Below, in pieces: positions 1-7,497 of a DNA stretch of 64,000 bases. Source of the stretch: Deinococcus aquiradiocola (GTDB taxonomy: Bacteria; Deinococcota; Deinococci; Deinococcales; Deinococcaceae). Numbering within the stretch: the first letter of the stretch is position 1; each line of letters begins with the position of its first letter. A program made the translations under genes and the position numbers. The stretch is taken from the NCBI RefSeq assembly GCF_014646915.1, contig NZ_BMOE01000004.1, positions 1 to 64,000 on the forward strand. Direction: 5' to 3'. Below the pieces are notes generated by a model. That model did no database searches, was not told the DNA's origin, and saw only the letters and a program-made list of their open reading frames with translations.

Positions 1-8
1 GGCAGAGA

Positions 9-100
9 GGTGGCCCGATAACCCGAGCGCCGGTGGCCCGATCAGCTCAGCACAGGTGGCCACGTCGACTGAGCGCGGGTGGCCCGAATGGGTGAGCATA
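9..100 (+). repeat. Four 23-bp tandem repeats, transposon left-end TnsB-type sites
   Basis: Four units begin at 9, 32, 55 and 78, exactly 23 bp apart. Three start with GGTGGCCCGA and the third with GGTGGCCACG. Unit positions 17-20 read GAGC, CAGC, GAGC, GAGC. Tn7- and Tn5053-like elements carry such arrays of transposase-binding sites inside each end, next to tnsB/tniA. The array is 74 bp before the tnsB start, so it is most likely the left end. The terminal bases and target duplication lie beyond the window. Confidence 0.75.
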
Positions 101-173
101 CGCAGACTCGGCAGGTCCGGGCCGACCTGAGTCGTCCCCTGAGCAACCTGACGCTGATCAGCCGTTCAGCCGC

Positions 174-2372
174 GTGACTTCCGCTGATTTCCCTGGGAGC
201 CTGAAGCTCTCGATCGGCATGCGTGTCGAGTACCGCGAAAGAAGCTGGCAGGTCACGCACCTGGACGGTGTGGAGGTCAGGCTGACAGATGGGTCCGGCC
301 AGGTGGAGACACTGCCATTCCATCGGTTCACCGAGCTTCCGTCGATCCGAAGGATGGTCGACCAGCATCGGATAGATCAGCCGAAAACCTTCAACGGACA
401 CCTAGATGCAATATTTGACTCGTTACCAGCAGAGCTGAAAGCCGAAGCCCTGGAACGCTTGGCGCAGTTACACGAGGCTCTGACAGGATTCCGTTCCGGG
501 GACCCCACCCGTCCTGAGGCTAATGAGCCGCAGGCACAGTACGACCCGTCACGCCACACAGAAGCTGCACGTTTCAAAGCCAAAGCAGCAGAGTTAACTG
601 CACAGAAGATGAAAGTGTCTGCCCGTACCCTCCGGTTCCAGCGCGACGAATACCAGCGCCGCGGCCTGCTCGCCCTGGTCGACGGCCGCAAACTCCGGAG
701 CAGCCTGCCACTGGGTCGGCATCCCGTAGAGGTGATCCAGACTGCCAAGACTGTGATCAGCAATGCCACGAACGCCCCGACCGTTACCAGACAGAAGCAC
801 GTGGGCGACATTCAGCAGAAGCTGAAGGCCGACATGAAAGCAGGAAAAGTACAACTGCAGAAAGGGATTCCTTCATACTCGGGCATCGTCCGGCTGCTCG
901 ACCGGCTGAGCGTCAAACAGTACACCTACGGCTCAGCCAAACTTCGAATGTCCATGGCAGGTCGTCCACAGCGGATGTACCAGATGCTGATGCCGACGCG
1001 TGTCGGAGAGTACGTCGTCATCGACGCAAGCACATACGATGTCTGGGGGTTCGACAGCATCACCGGTAAGAAAGTCAGGCATCGACTGGTGGTTGCCATC
1101 GATGTCTTCAGCCGCTGCATCCTCTCAGCAAGATTCTTCGAGAATGACCCGAAGGGAATTGACGTCACGTTCATGCTGTACGACATCATTGCGCCGAAGG
1201 TCGCACCATCCGACTGGCCGGAACAGGCGATGCTGCCGTACATTGGCATCCCCGAATCTTTGAGCCTGGAACTGCACGGGCTCAAGCCGGGCACCCGCCT
1301 GAAGGGAATCCCCTTCGCCCGCCCGGACAACCTGACAATCGACAACGGCAAGATCTTCGTCAGCAAGGTCTTCGAGAGCGCCTGCGAGCGGCTCGGCATC
1401 AGCCTGATCATCGCGCGGCCCTATACCGGTAATGACAAGGCGCACGTCGAACGCTTCTTCGAGACGGCACGCGACGGCTTCTGTATCCACCTCCCCGGAT
1501 ACACCGGCAACAATCCCATGAACCGCGGCGCCAATCCTGAGGCGGACGCGTACTACTTTCGACATGAACTGGAGGCTGAATTTCACCTGTGGCTTTCGAG
1601 GGTGTACCACGTACGGCAGCATGCGGGGTTGCGGGAGCACGAAGTCCCGGCAGTGGAGCACACGCCAATCGAGAAGTTCCGTGCAGGGATCAACGCTTCC
1701 GGATACCTGCACGTCCCCAACGATCAGAACCTGTACCAGCAGCTGCTCGAGACGGAATGGCGCAAGATCCACGCCTACGGCGTCGAATGCTACGGCATCT
1801 ATTACGACGCGCCAGAGCTGACGCCGTATCGGAACACCTCCTGCACTTACAGCATCGGGAAAGGTGGCAGATGGCCGTTCAAGGTCGACCCGAGGGATCT
1901 GCGTTACATCCATTTTCAGCTTCCCGACACCGGGGCCTGGATCCGACTCACCCGGCGTGACGCGAAATTCGCCGACATACCGTTCACGGCCTTCAATCTC
2001 CAGCTCGCCCGGGAGAAGGTGATTGCTGAAGGCGGGAAGGTTCGCAGCCACAACGACGTCTCAGACGCACTTGAAGAACTGCTTTCCAATCAGCGCACAC
2101 AGGTGGCGCAGAACAGGGCGCAGCGTCGGCGGGAAGTGAAGGCGCTCCATCAGTTTGAACGTGCTCTGGCTGATCAGGGCCAGCTCAGTCAGCAGGAGGC
2201 TGCCAGCCGTGCCATGGACGTGGCTGAAAGACTCCAGAACCCGGAGACGCCCGAGGTCATGCTCAGACCGGGTAAGGGCTTCGGCAATGTCGACGAGCTT
2301 GAGCGCAATGTCGCCAACGTCTTCGCCAGGGGTGCCACGTCCTTCTGGAACAGCGATGAGGAAGAAGAATGA
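174..2372 (+). CDS. tnsB: TnsB/TniA-like DDE transposase
   Basis: A 732-residue DDE integrase of the Mu/TnsB/TniA type, which cuts and joins the transposon ends. The catalytic triad is visible: D284 (in VVIDAST), D390 (in TIDNGK) and E426 (in HVERFF), giving the D-D(35)E spacing of the retroviral-integrase fold. A helix-turn-helix-like stretch with the family pattern SARTLRFQRDEYQRRGLLAL lies near residues 145-165. Its likely binding sites are the 23-bp repeats just upstream. The start is GTG at 174; ATG at 219 is an alternative, and neither has a clear ribosome site. It overlaps tnsC by four bases (ATGA). Whether it is closer to Tn7 TnsB or Tn5053 TniA needs a phylogeny. No TnsA-like nuclease is seen beside it, which points to the Tn5053-like (replicative) side. 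Confidence 0.92.
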   Translation: MTSADFPGSLKLSIGMRVEYRERSWQVTHLDGVEVRLTDGSGQVETLPFHRFTELPSIRRMVDQHRIDQPKTFNGHLDAIFDSLPAELKAEALERLAQLHEALTGFRSGDPTRPEANEPQAQYDPSRHTEAARFKAKAAELTAQKMKVSARTLRFQRDEYQRRGLLALVDGRKLRSSLPLGRHPVEVIQTAKTVISNATNAPTVTRQKHVGDIQQKLKADMKAGKVQLQKGIPSYSGIVRLLDRLSVKQYTYGSAKLRMSMAGRPQRMYQMLMPTRVGEYVVIDASTYDVWGFDSITGKKVRHRLVVAIDVFSRCILSARFFENDPKGIDVTFMLYDIIAPKVAPSDWPEQAMLPYIGIPESLSLELHGLKPGTRLKGIPFARPDNLTIDNGKIFVSKVFESACERLGISLIIARPYTGNDKAHVERFFETARDGFCIHLPGYTGNNPMNRGANPEADAYYFRHELEAEFHLWLSRVYHVRQHAGLREHEVPAVEHTPIEKFRAGINASGYLHVPNDQNLYQQLLETEWRKIHAYGVECYGIYYDAPELTPYRNTSCTYSIGKGGRWPFKVDPRDLRYIHFQLPDTGAWIRLTRRDAKFADIPFTAFNLQLAREKVIAEGGKVRSHNDVSDALEELLSNQRTQVAQNRAQRRREVKALHQFERALADQGQLSQQEAASRAMDVAERLQNPETPEVMLRPGKGFGNVDELERNVANVFARGATSFWNSDEEEE

Positions 2373-3535
2373 CCAGACGCGCAAGCAGCCGGACAGTCAA
2401 GCTGACGGAACCTGTCAAGCTGACAGGCCTGACCACCAGAGAACTGATCACGAACGTTCGGGGCTGGCGTAACTTCGTGAACCGCCCTGTCCCAGCACGT
2501 CCAGTCCTGCCGAACAGGCGAACCCGGAATGCCTGGAGCATGTCTGAGCTCAAGGCCTTCAACCGCTCGCGGCACCTGTACCACGCGACCTGTCCGCCCA
2601 TCGCCACGCCAGACCTGCAGGACTTTCACAGCCAGATGCTGCTGCAGATCGAGCGGAATCTGGACGGCGATGACGGTGCCTGCCCGGGCGGACTGCTGGA
2701 CGGCCTGGGCACCCTGGGAAAAACGACCATTCTCAAGCACCTCGGAAAACGGTTCGAGCAGCAGTTCATCGAGAATTACCCGGCTGAGGATGCAGAACAG
2801 CAGGACCTGGTCATTCCCGTCGCCATCGTCACGATGACCTCCGGAGCGTCTCCCAAGGACCTGAGCCTGAGCCTTGCCCGCTACTACGATCTGGTACTGC
2901 CTGACAACACCAAAAGTATCACCAGAACGGACATCACGGCAGCCGTGATCAGGGCAGCCCATCTGCACCAGACCAAGCTGATCCTGGTCGACGAGGCGCA
3001 CTTCATCGACATGCGCACCGACGCAGGCCAGCTGGCGAACAACCACTTCAAGCAGCTGATGAACGATACCGGTGCCACCTTCGTCTTCGCCGGGATCGAC
3101 TGCAAGGGCTCCGGGCTGCTGACCGAAGGGCTGAACAATCCCCGGAAAAGCCAGATCGGTGGGCGGCTGATGTACCGTGCCATCACCCCGATGACCCTGG
3201 ACAGCGAGGCATGGACCGGGGTTCTCACGGACATTGAGAAATTGCTGGTGCTCGGGAACCTGCCGGCCGGCACGCTGCACGTCGGGCTCCGGGATTACCT
3301 GTATGCGCGGACCGGTGGTTCGATCGGCTCCCTGATGAACCTGATCCGCAAGGCTGCACGCGTGGCAGTGGACAGTGAGACTGAAACCATCACCGAAACG
3401 ATGCTCAGCAACATCGCGCTTGACCACAATGCGGAGATGGGGAGGGAGGCGCGGACACCCAATGTTTCCCGCAACAGGACGACTTCTGGCCGCAAGGCCA
3501 CCAGTGAGGAAACGACAGGTGGGGCAAAGTCATGA
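2369..3535 (+). CDS. tnsC: TnsC/TniB-like AAA+ transposition regulator
   Basis: A 388-residue AAA+ ATPase that in this family links the transposase to the target-selecting TniQ protein. Walker A is G112-x4-G117-K118-T119. Walker B is LILVDEAH, with D208 and E209. The first 70 or so residues are basic and probably unstructured. It starts at the ATG inside the tnsB stop (overlap 2369-2372) and overlaps tniQ by four bases at its end, so the three proteins are translationally coupled. Confidence 0.9.
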   Translation: MTRRASSRTVKLTEPVKLTGLTTRELITNVRGWRNFVNRPVPARPVLPNRRTRNAWSMSELKAFNRSRHLYHATCPPIATPDLQDFHSQMLLQIERNLDGDDGACPGGLLDGLGTLGKTTILKHLGKRFEQQFIENYPAEDAEQQDLVIPVAIVTMTSGASPKDLSLSLARYYDLVLPDNTKSITRTDITAAVIRAAHLHQTKLILVDEAHFIDMRTDAGQLANNHFKQLMNDTGATFVFAGIDCKGSGLLTEGLNNPRKSQIGGRLMYRAITPMTLDSEAWTGVLTDIEKLLVLGNLPAGTLHVGLRDYLYARTGGSIGSLMNLIRKAARVAVDSETETITETMLSNIALDHNAEMGREARTPNVSRNRTTSGRKATSEETTGGAKS

Positions 3536-5406
3536 TTCAGGAACTCGTGCCGATCCTCAGCAGAACCCGGCCGATTCCCGGTGAGGCGTTGAGCAGTTAC
3601 CTCGACCGGTTGTCCGCGCATATGCCACTGGCCGTTCCGCTGACGGCCCTGTACTACCGGCTCGGCCTGCAGGAGTCTGAGCGCGCAGCGGACGTGCCGT
3701 CCGCGATCGGCATCACGCTGACCCCCAGACAGCTGAAGGACGCGGCGCACGTGTTGCGGCTGCCTGAGGTGGACATCCGGCGCATGCTGCTCTCCCACTA
3801 CGACGGAGTGGCAGTGAACTTGACCGGGCTGGATCCTGAAGACTCGCAGAGCCTGCGGCGCACTGGCATGCGCGAATGGGCGTACATGGTCGGGTCGCAC
3901 TACTGCCCGGCCTGTCTTGCGGAAGATCAGGCGTGGCGGGTTGCCTGGAAGCTGCCGTTCTCGTTCGCCTGTGAGCGTCATCAGGCCCTGCTGAACGATA
4001 CCTGCCCGCTGTGCGCCCGCCGGTCCGGCAATGTCCGCGAGGACCTCGGAGGGGCGTCCAGCTACGCAACAAAGAAGCGCACGCCGGGCTTCTGCATGAA
4101 CCCGCCGGCCACCGGTGTAGCCGACCAGGGAAGGAATGCTGAGCCGTGCGGCCAGAACCTCGGCGCGGTGCCGCAGCTTGACCTGGCGGACAGCCTGCGG
4201 CTGCTGGGCACGCAGAGGCACCTCAACGGGGTGATGGAGGCCGGAGTGGACGCCAGGTCAGGTCTGCCTGCGCTGGCGTATTTCCAGGCCTTACGGAGCC
4301 TGTGCGCCCTGATGCTGTACGTCGCGGAACCGGCAGATCTGGGAGAGCTTCCGGAAACGGTGCTGAAGGTGTTTGCCGACCGGGCCGAGGAGCGCAACCT
4401 GCGGCTTGACCAGCGCCGGGAGAAGCGGGCTGAGGGCAAGGTCTTCGGCGGACCGGCCATCCACACCTACGGTGCCGTGCCGACCAGCGCGGGACTGATG
4501 GCGGCCATGCTGCCACAGGCGGTTGAGATTCTGACCCCGTCCGTGTCGGGAAGTCTGGACGCCCAGGAACTGTCCGAGAAGCTGTTCCCATTCATCCAGC
4601 GACTGCGGGACCGGGAACAGAACAAGCTGCGGCTGGTCTCGAAAAATTTCAAATTCACTGGAGCACTGCTGCAGGGCTTCAACCGGACGCTTGATGACCA
4701 GTCGGGATTCAACCACCGTTTGGGCCTGAGGTCCCGCCACGCTCACAGCAAGGCCGGGTACGCCTTTACCGCTCATCACGTGCCGCAGCTGCTGTGGGAG
4801 AACGAGTACCGGACGAACTTCGCGCCGCTGTTTCAGGAGACCGACATGATGGAGTCCACGCTCCGCCGGGTCTGCAGCGCGGCTCTGGTGCGGCTCGGCG
4901 GTCAGACGGACTGGCAGGGGGCGTGCAGCGCCCTGGAATTTCCTACGACTTTCGCGACGGGGGCCTGCAACAAGGCGATGGGCGTCCTGAATAATCTGCA
5001 GAACGGCGAAGCGTTCGCCAGGGCGCTGCATGATCTGGCCGCCCGCCTGGGGGCACTGCCGAGCAAAGCCAACTTTCATGCCCGGCGCTTTGAGCTCAGG
5101 GAGTTCGTCACGATGAGAAGCGCTGACTGGGATGATCTGGTGTTCGAAACTTCGGCCAGGCCGACAAAGAACACCGGAAAACGGCGACACGCTGCGGTGT
5201 TCATCTGGGAGCAGGTGACGGGCGGAGATTTCAGACTCGCACCGGCTCTTCGGGGCATGAGCCCCGGTCCTGCCAGGGACATGTACATCCGGTTCCTTAA
5301 ACAGGACCTCGGGACGCTGGGACCGGCGCTGATGGACCGCGCCCACCAGCTGGCAGCGTTTCTCGATGCCGGACACCCCGAACTGATGCTCGACTTCCCG
5401 AAGTAA
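3532..5406 (+). CDS. tniQ: TniQ/TnsD-like target-selection protein
   Basis: A 624-residue TniQ-family protein. The N-terminal part carries the family zinc-binding signature: C125-x2-C128, C147-x2-H150 and C158-x2-C161, in the context HYCPACL...CERHQALL..CPLC. It is longer than Tn5053 TniQ (about 400 residues) and nearer to Tn7 TnsD in size, so the C-terminal half may hold a sequence-specific DNA-binding region for a fixed attachment site. That is inference; no target site is visible because the outer end of the element is outside the window. ATG at 3532 overlaps the tnsC stop. Confidence 0.87.
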   Translation: MIQELVPILSRTRPIPGEALSSYLDRLSAHMPLAVPLTALYYRLGLQESERAADVPSAIGITLTPRQLKDAAHVLRLPEVDIRRMLLSHYDGVAVNLTGLDPEDSQSLRRTGMREWAYMVGSHYCPACLAEDQAWRVAWKLPFSFACERHQALLNDTCPLCARRSGNVREDLGGASSYATKKRTPGFCMNPPATGVADQGRNAEPCGQNLGAVPQLDLADSLRLLGTQRHLNGVMEAGVDARSGLPALAYFQALRSLCALMLYVAEPADLGELPETVLKVFADRAEERNLRLDQRREKRAEGKVFGGPAIHTYGAVPTSAGLMAAMLPQAVEILTPSVSGSLDAQELSEKLFPFIQRLRDREQNKLRLVSKNFKFTGALLQGFNRTLDDQSGFNHRLGLRSRHAHSKAGYAFTAHHVPQLLWENEYRTNFAPLFQETDMMESTLRRVCSAALVRLGGQTDWQGACSALEFPTTFATGACNKAMGVLNNLQNGEAFARALHDLAARLGALPSKANFHARRFELREFVTMRSADWDDLVFETSARPTKNTGKRRHAAVFIWEQVTGGDFRLAPALRGMSPGPARDMYIRFLKQDLGTLGPALMDRAHQLAAFLDAGHPELMLDFPK

Positions 5407-5617
5407 AATGACAGGGCGCCGCAGATCAGGAGCGGAAGTTCCTGGCCTGCAGGCCCGGTAATGGTAACGGTCTGAATAGAAGTCTGGATCACTGCCATAA
5501 CCGCCACTGCCAGTCGTGCAACATGCCGCTCGTGGTCGATCTTCAGACGGCATACCTCTGCCAGCCAATGTCTGAATTTCGTGTGGCCCGGTGAGTCCCT
5601 GCAGCATATCGGGGCTG

Positions 5618-6844
5618 TTAACGTCTGAGACCAGCCAGACGCGGTGCAAGTTTTCGTGCGATGGTTTCGCCGAGGCGCGTTAACTCTGTCCAGGCGTGGG
5701 TCCTGCGGGCAGGGTCCCGGGCCAACTCGATCAGCCTGACGAACTCGGCGGCGTCTCTGACGGCGATCCGTCCACCGATATGCCACTCAAGTCCGGTGCT
5801 TGCCCGGGTGTAGGCGAGTACCTGATTTTTTGGCATGTGTTCGAGCAGCAGCGCTGAGAGCACTTTCTGCAGCGCCGGATCCTTCATGGCATTCGGATAG
5901 GGCGTGATGCCGCGCTGCACGGTGGAAGAGTTCTTCGACCTGCCCGCTGACTTAGAGGACGCAGAGGCGTCTGAACTGGTCGAGGTGATCAGATGCACCT
6001 TGCCGTCTGGGCTGACGGAGATAAGCGTACAGAGCGGGAATGGGGGATGGCCCGGGAAGGCGCGAACCTCTCCTTCAGGCCAGCTCCGAAACAGCATGCC
6101 CTCTTTCGTGCGACCGGCGATGAAGCCCAGTGTGGGCTGCTTCAGGGGGGGCCAATGATGCACTTCATTCTCGCTCGCTTTCAGAGCCGTGAAAATATCG
6201 CGGCGGGACAGGGTGGCCGGCAGTGAAGAGAAACAGCTGTGCCGTGTCAGCACGCGGTCCCAGCTCTGCTGAAACACACCTACCCGGTCGTCCAGAATTC
6301 GAATCAGGATGGCCTGCCGACACTTTCTGCAGCGCGACGGCACGTGGAGACCGGCCGGCAGCTTCAATCGATTGCTCAGGGCCTTCAGCAGCTGGATGGT
6401 CAGGAATCGCTGTTCGTACGCGTCTGCCAGAACTTCAGCCGGGATCTCGAGTGTAGTCACGTAGTGCAGATGCCGTTCAGGGTCGGACAGCTCGTCGACG
6501 AGTGCATGGAACCAGCTGAACTGCTCGACCGGTATGTGACTCAGGAACCGCGCCGGCTGCAGACTGCTGCTGTCGCCCAGCCAGGCCGGTGCCTGCAGGC
6601 ACTGATGCTTCGGCCAGGGGCGCCCCAGGTCGTCGAAAAGCACCACGCTGCCGTGCCGGTTGGCATAGATGTAGATCGGCTGACCACAGTACCAGCAGTC
6701 GACCGGGATGAGGAAGGTCTTTCCGTGCATCACCGCAAGAGAACTCAGCTGATGGTGGTAGAACGAAGCGCCGTATCCGCCAGACGAACCTTCACCGCCC
6801 CAGCCACAGGTGCATCCCGGAGGATGATTGTTGGCGTTACACAT
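5618..6844 (-). CDS. Cysteine-rich protein with duplicated zinc-ribbon-like unit, cargo gene
   Basis: A 408-residue protein of unknown function, convergent with tniQ. The start is the ATG at 6844, preceded by AAGGAG nine bases upstream; an in-frame upstream codon lacks such a site. The N-terminus has the pattern CNANNHPPGCTCGWGG. Two later segments share one spacing: C50-x2-C53-x26-H80-x-C82 and C172-x2-C175-x26-H202-x-C204, each with alternating hydrophobics after the CxxC. These look like tandem metal-binding modules. The C-terminal third is Ser/Arg-rich, then helical. From memory, CNANNH-type N-termini recur in uncharacterised proteins of accessory islands. No catalytic motif is recognised. 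It is probably transposon cargo. Confidence 0.75.
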   Translation of the reverse strand: MCNANNHPPGCTCGWGGEGSSGGYGASFYHHQLSSLAVMHGKTFLIPVDCWYCGQPIYIYANRHGSVVLFDDLGRPWPKHQCLQAPAWLGDSSSLQPARFLSHIPVEQFSWFHALVDELSDPERHLHYVTTLEIPAEVLADAYEQRFLTIQLLKALSNRLKLPAGLHVPSRCRKCRQAILIRILDDRVGVFQQSWDRVLTRHSCFSSLPATLSRRDIFTALKASENEVHHWPPLKQPTLGFIAGRTKEGMLFRSWPEGEVRAFPGHPPFPLCTLISVSPDGKVHLITSTSSDASASSKSAGRSKNSSTVQRGITPYPNAMKDPALQKVLSALLLEHMPKNQVLAYTRASTGLEWHIGGRIAVRDAAEFVRLIELARDPARRTHAWTELTRLGETIARKLAPRLAGLRR

Positions 6845-6987
6845 GAAGTGGCTCCTTTTTCGGGAACGGCGAACGATCAAGCAGTCGGGTGAGAAGCGCT
6901 GGTACGATCCTACACAGGTCGCAGCCGTTCGTGGGCCACAGGTGACACCGGTCCAGTCACTTTCGGGAGTGAGGCTAGAATCTGTGC

Positions 6988-7299
6988 ATGATCGTTGAAC
7001 TTGCGCAGCGGATCGCAGGGAGAGCCTACGAACTCGATCCAGGTGGGCTGCAGAAGACCATGACCCGCCTGGGGCTCGAAGGGTGGCCCGAGGCCATCCA
7101 GCACCTGCAGTTTCAGGAGATCGGAACCGGAGGCGGCTGTAGCCTGCTCTCAGCCTTCCTTCAGGATCCTGAAGAGCATCAGGTCATCATCACGGATGGT
7201 GAGGCAGGCATTCCGTCCAGCCCAGATCGGTTCTGGCTGGCAATCGTGGATGCAGAGGACACGGAAATCTTCAGCGTCTCAACCCTCTCTCCGTCCTGA
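6988..7299 (+). CDS. Small hypothetical protein, cargo gene
   Basis: A 103-residue acidic protein not recognised as any family. ATG at 6988 follows a TAGAAT box (6976-6981) by six bases, the leaderless arrangement seen throughout this window. It is divergent from the cysteine-rich gene and upstream of the defence operon, ending about 200 bp before the methyltransferase. The codon use looks natural, but the length is modest and no ribosome site supports it, so it is a probable rather than certain gene. It could be a regulator of the defence genes; nothing in the sequence proves that. Confidence 0.5.
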   Translation: MIVELAQRIAGRAYELDPGGLQKTMTRLGLEGWPEAIQHLQFQEIGTGGGCSLLSAFLQDPEEHQVIITDGEAGIPSSPDRFWLAIVDAEDTEIFSVSTLSPS

Positions 7300-7441
7300 A
7301 CTTCTGTCCCGCCGCAGGTACGGTGGTCACATCACCTCCAGTTCGGTCTGCTGGTGGCAGAATTGGATGGTGTTTTCATTCCGTGCCGCCATTCACACCT
7401 TCGAGATGCACCCCCTCTCGGACCCGCCCCTGATCAGACGA

Positions 7442-7473
7442 CTGCAGGACACGCATCTGTCGGTGTCCTGCAG
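7442..7473. promoter_or_regulatory. 32-bp perfect inverted repeat upstream of the methyltransferase gene
   Basis: CTGCAGGACAC (7442-7452) and its exact reverse complement GTGTCCTGCAG (7463-7473) are separated by ten bases. The repeat ends 24 bp before the GTG start of the glycosylase-methyltransferase gene. It could be an operator, an mRNA hairpin or a site for the methyltransferase itself; both arms hold CTGCAG. Confidence 0.6.
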
Positions 7474-7497
7474 GAAAACCTGTGCAAGGATGGCAGC

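Noticed and set aside
5560..5600. GTGGCCCGGTGAG near 5580 and GGTGGCCCGAGG near 7080 as extra TnsB sites
   Set aside because: Single isolated matches, one inside a coding frame, without the 23-bp periodicity.
7354..7497. Upstream GTG start for the glycosylase-methyltransferase
   Set aside because: The extra 48 residues look non-coding and would include the 32-bp inverted repeat; GTG 7498 has an AAGGA site.
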